From Chitinophagales bacterium (lineage in GTDB: Bacteria > Bacteroidota > Bacteroidia > Chitinophagales > UBA10324): a stretch of DNA of 6,752 bases. The notes beneath the pieces are model-generated. The model worked only from the letters and a program-made list of their open reading frames with translations, ran no database searches and was not told where the DNA came from. The position numbers and the translations under genes are program-made. Below are positions 5,661 to 6,752 of the stretch, one piece after another (the first letter of the stretch is position 1; each line of letters begins with the position of its first letter). Location of the stretch: NCBI GenBank assembly GCA_013695775.1, contig JACCZV010000055.1:1-6752 (forward strand), written 5' to 3'.

Positions 5661-6662
5661 ATGAACCTTCAAAACACAATAACCACGCTGCATGAATTAG
5701 GTGAACTGATGAATCCTGAACGACCCGACGTGCAGGCCATTGCTGATCGTGCATACCAGCATAACAAATGGTTTACCTCCGAGAATGTATTTCTAATGCT
5801 TAACAACATCCGACTCAACTTTCTTCATCCGGAAAAATTGCAGAGATGGCTGTCTGACTATTCTTTTGAGGAACCTCAACCCCAAAAAACTGTAGGTATT
5901 GTTATGGCCGGCAATATACCGCTCGTGGGGTTTCATGATTTGATCTGTGTAATGGTTGCAGGTCATAAGGCGCTGATAAAGCTTTCTTCAAAGGATGACA
6001 TTTTGTTGCCGTGGGTGCTTAAAAAATTATTGAGCATTGATGAATCGTGGAAGCATTCGATAGCTATTGCGGAAATGTTAAATGGAATGGACGCTGTAAT
6101 TGCAACAGGCTCAAAAAATTCGTCACGCTATTTCGAGTACTACTTTTCAAAATACCCCCACATTATCAGAAAAAACCGCGGATCGATTGCCATATTAAGT
6201 GGAAATGAATCAATTGCTGATTTGGAAAAATTGGGTAAAGACATTTTTACCTACTTCGGGCTTGGTTGTCGCAACGTATCCAAAGTATTTGTTCCCAAAG
6301 AATATTCCTTTGATCATTTTTTTGATTCAATTGCGGGTTTTAGCAATATGATCAACCACAATAAGTATAAAAACAACTACGATTATAACCGAACGCTGTT
6401 GCTAATGAATAAAGAACCGCACGTAGCGAACGAGTTTATGATGCTCCGCGAAGACAAACGCATAGTATCACCCGTGGCAATGATTCATTACGAATATTAT
6501 TACAGCGAAGAACAGTTGAAAGACAATTTAAAAGAACAAAGCGAAAACATCCAATGCATCTCAGGCAGCGGTTTTATTCCCTTCGGCGATACACAATCGC
6601 CATCACTCAGCGATTATGCAGACAAGGTGGATACTTTGGAATTTTTACAAAGATTGAAATAA
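5661..6662 (+). CDS. Acyl-CoA reductase, LuxC family
   Basis: The protein belongs to the LuxC-type acyl-CoA reductases of the aldehyde dehydrogenase superfamily, which reduce acyl-CoA or enzyme-bound acyl groups to fatty aldehydes with NADPH. From the chosen start it has 333 residues. Visible features are VMAGNIPLVGFHD (81-93), KALIKLSSKDD (103-113), ATGSKNSSRYFEYYF (148-162), IRKNRGSIAILSGNES (169-184) and the probable catalytic cysteine in YFGLGCRNVSKVFVP (C203). The C-terminus has SGSGFIPFGDTQSPSLSDYA. I chose the ATG at 5661 (MNLQNTITTLHELG) because family N-termini resemble it; in-frame ATGs at 5652 and 5622 and a TTG at 5604 are possible. No luxA, luxB, luxD or luxE lies in the window, so bioluminescence is not implied. 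The native substrate is unknown. It is divergent from the ferredoxin gene. Confidence 0.9.
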   Translation: MNLQNTITTLHELGELMNPERPDVQAIADRAYQHNKWFTSENVFLMLNNIRLNFLHPEKLQRWLSDYSFEEPQPQKTVGIVMAGNIPLVGFHDLICVMVAGHKALIKLSSKDDILLPWVLKKLLSIDESWKHSIAIAEMLNGMDAVIATGSKNSSRYFEYYFSKYPHIIRKNRGSIAILSGNESIADLEKLGKDIFTYFGLGCRNVSKVFVPKEYSFDHFFDSIAGFSNMINHNKYKNNYDYNRTLLLMNKEPHVANEFMMLREDKRIVSPVAMIHYEYYYSEEQLKDNLKEQSENIQCISGSGFIPFGDTQSPSLSDYADKVDTLEFLQRLK

Positions 6663-6689
6663 TCAGACCACCATTTGCGGAAGGCTTGC

Positions 6690-6719
6690 AAATCCAGCAA
6701 AATGAGCAATGCTGGATTT
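6690..6719. repeat. Perfect 10-bp inverted repeat after the acyl-CoA reductase gene
   Basis: The arms AAATCCAGCA (6690-6699) and TGCTGGATTT (6710-6719) pair without mismatch around a 10-base loop, 27 bp after the stop codon. No T-run follows on the plus strand (next bases ATCCTGAA), and none on the minus strand. It may be a factor-independent 3' end of weak type, an mRNA-stabilising hairpin, or part of a repeat. Confidence 0.55.
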
Positions 6720-6752
6720 ATCCTGAACTACTTCCCAAATATGTTCCTACCC

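Noticed and set aside
6663..6746. A minus-strand open frame of 27 codons reading EHIWEVVQDKSSIAHFAGFA and ending at TGA next to the reductase stop
   Set aside because: It looks protein-like, but a TAG stop lies directly upstream at 6747-6749, there is no start codon before the final Met, and other frames in this short stretch are also open. A decayed gene end cannot be excluded without sequence beyond the window.

Overview
The window reads as a chromosomal segment from a member of the Bacteroidota (Bacteroidetes). The evidence is threefold. A DUF4295 gene, a family I know only from this phylum, directly follows rpmB-rpmG. The ribosomal operon has a Bacteroidota-type promoter (TTTG, 18 bp, TAnnTTTG). 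Start codons generally lack Shine-Dalgarno sequences. The order rpmB-rpmG-DUF4295-ftsY-rimO is, from memory, common in this phylum. A finer placement (for example Chitinophagales or Cytophagales) cannot be made safely from the sequence alone.

Left part (1-1934): the C-terminal end of a plus-strand membrane protein converges, 3 bp apart, on a minus-strand HEAT-repeat protein of unknown role. A stretch of about 400 bp without a convincing gene follows; it holds a 9-bp perfect hairpin in a GC-richer patch that may belong to a dispersed repeat. Next is a DUF1697-family gene broken by a single-base frameshift. Its last 72 codons are intact in another frame, so a plain ORF search shows only the first two thirds.

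Middle part (1935-5071, all minus strand): the translation and protein-targeting block. A short operon rpmB (bL28), rpmG (bL33), DUF4295 (probably the Bacteroidota-specific ribosomal protein bL38) is bracketed by a clear promoter and a clear intrinsic terminator. Downstream, ftsY (signal recognition particle receptor) and rimO (methylthiotransferase of ribosomal protein uS12) lie 11 bp apart and are probably co-transcribed.

Right part (5152-6752): a dicluster 4Fe-4S ferredoxin (minus) is divergent from a LuxC-type acyl-CoA reductase (plus). This suggests a redox link, but no dedicated pathway is visible. A perfect 10-bp inverted repeat lies just after the reductase gene.

Most of the window is ordinary core genome. 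I see no CRISPR array, transposase, tRNA, rRNA, toxin-antitoxin pair or defence system, and no convincing previously undescribed system. The points most worth a second look are the frameshifted DUF1697 gene, the possible dispersed repeat, the ferredoxin/acyl-CoA reductase pair and the inverted repeat at the right end.
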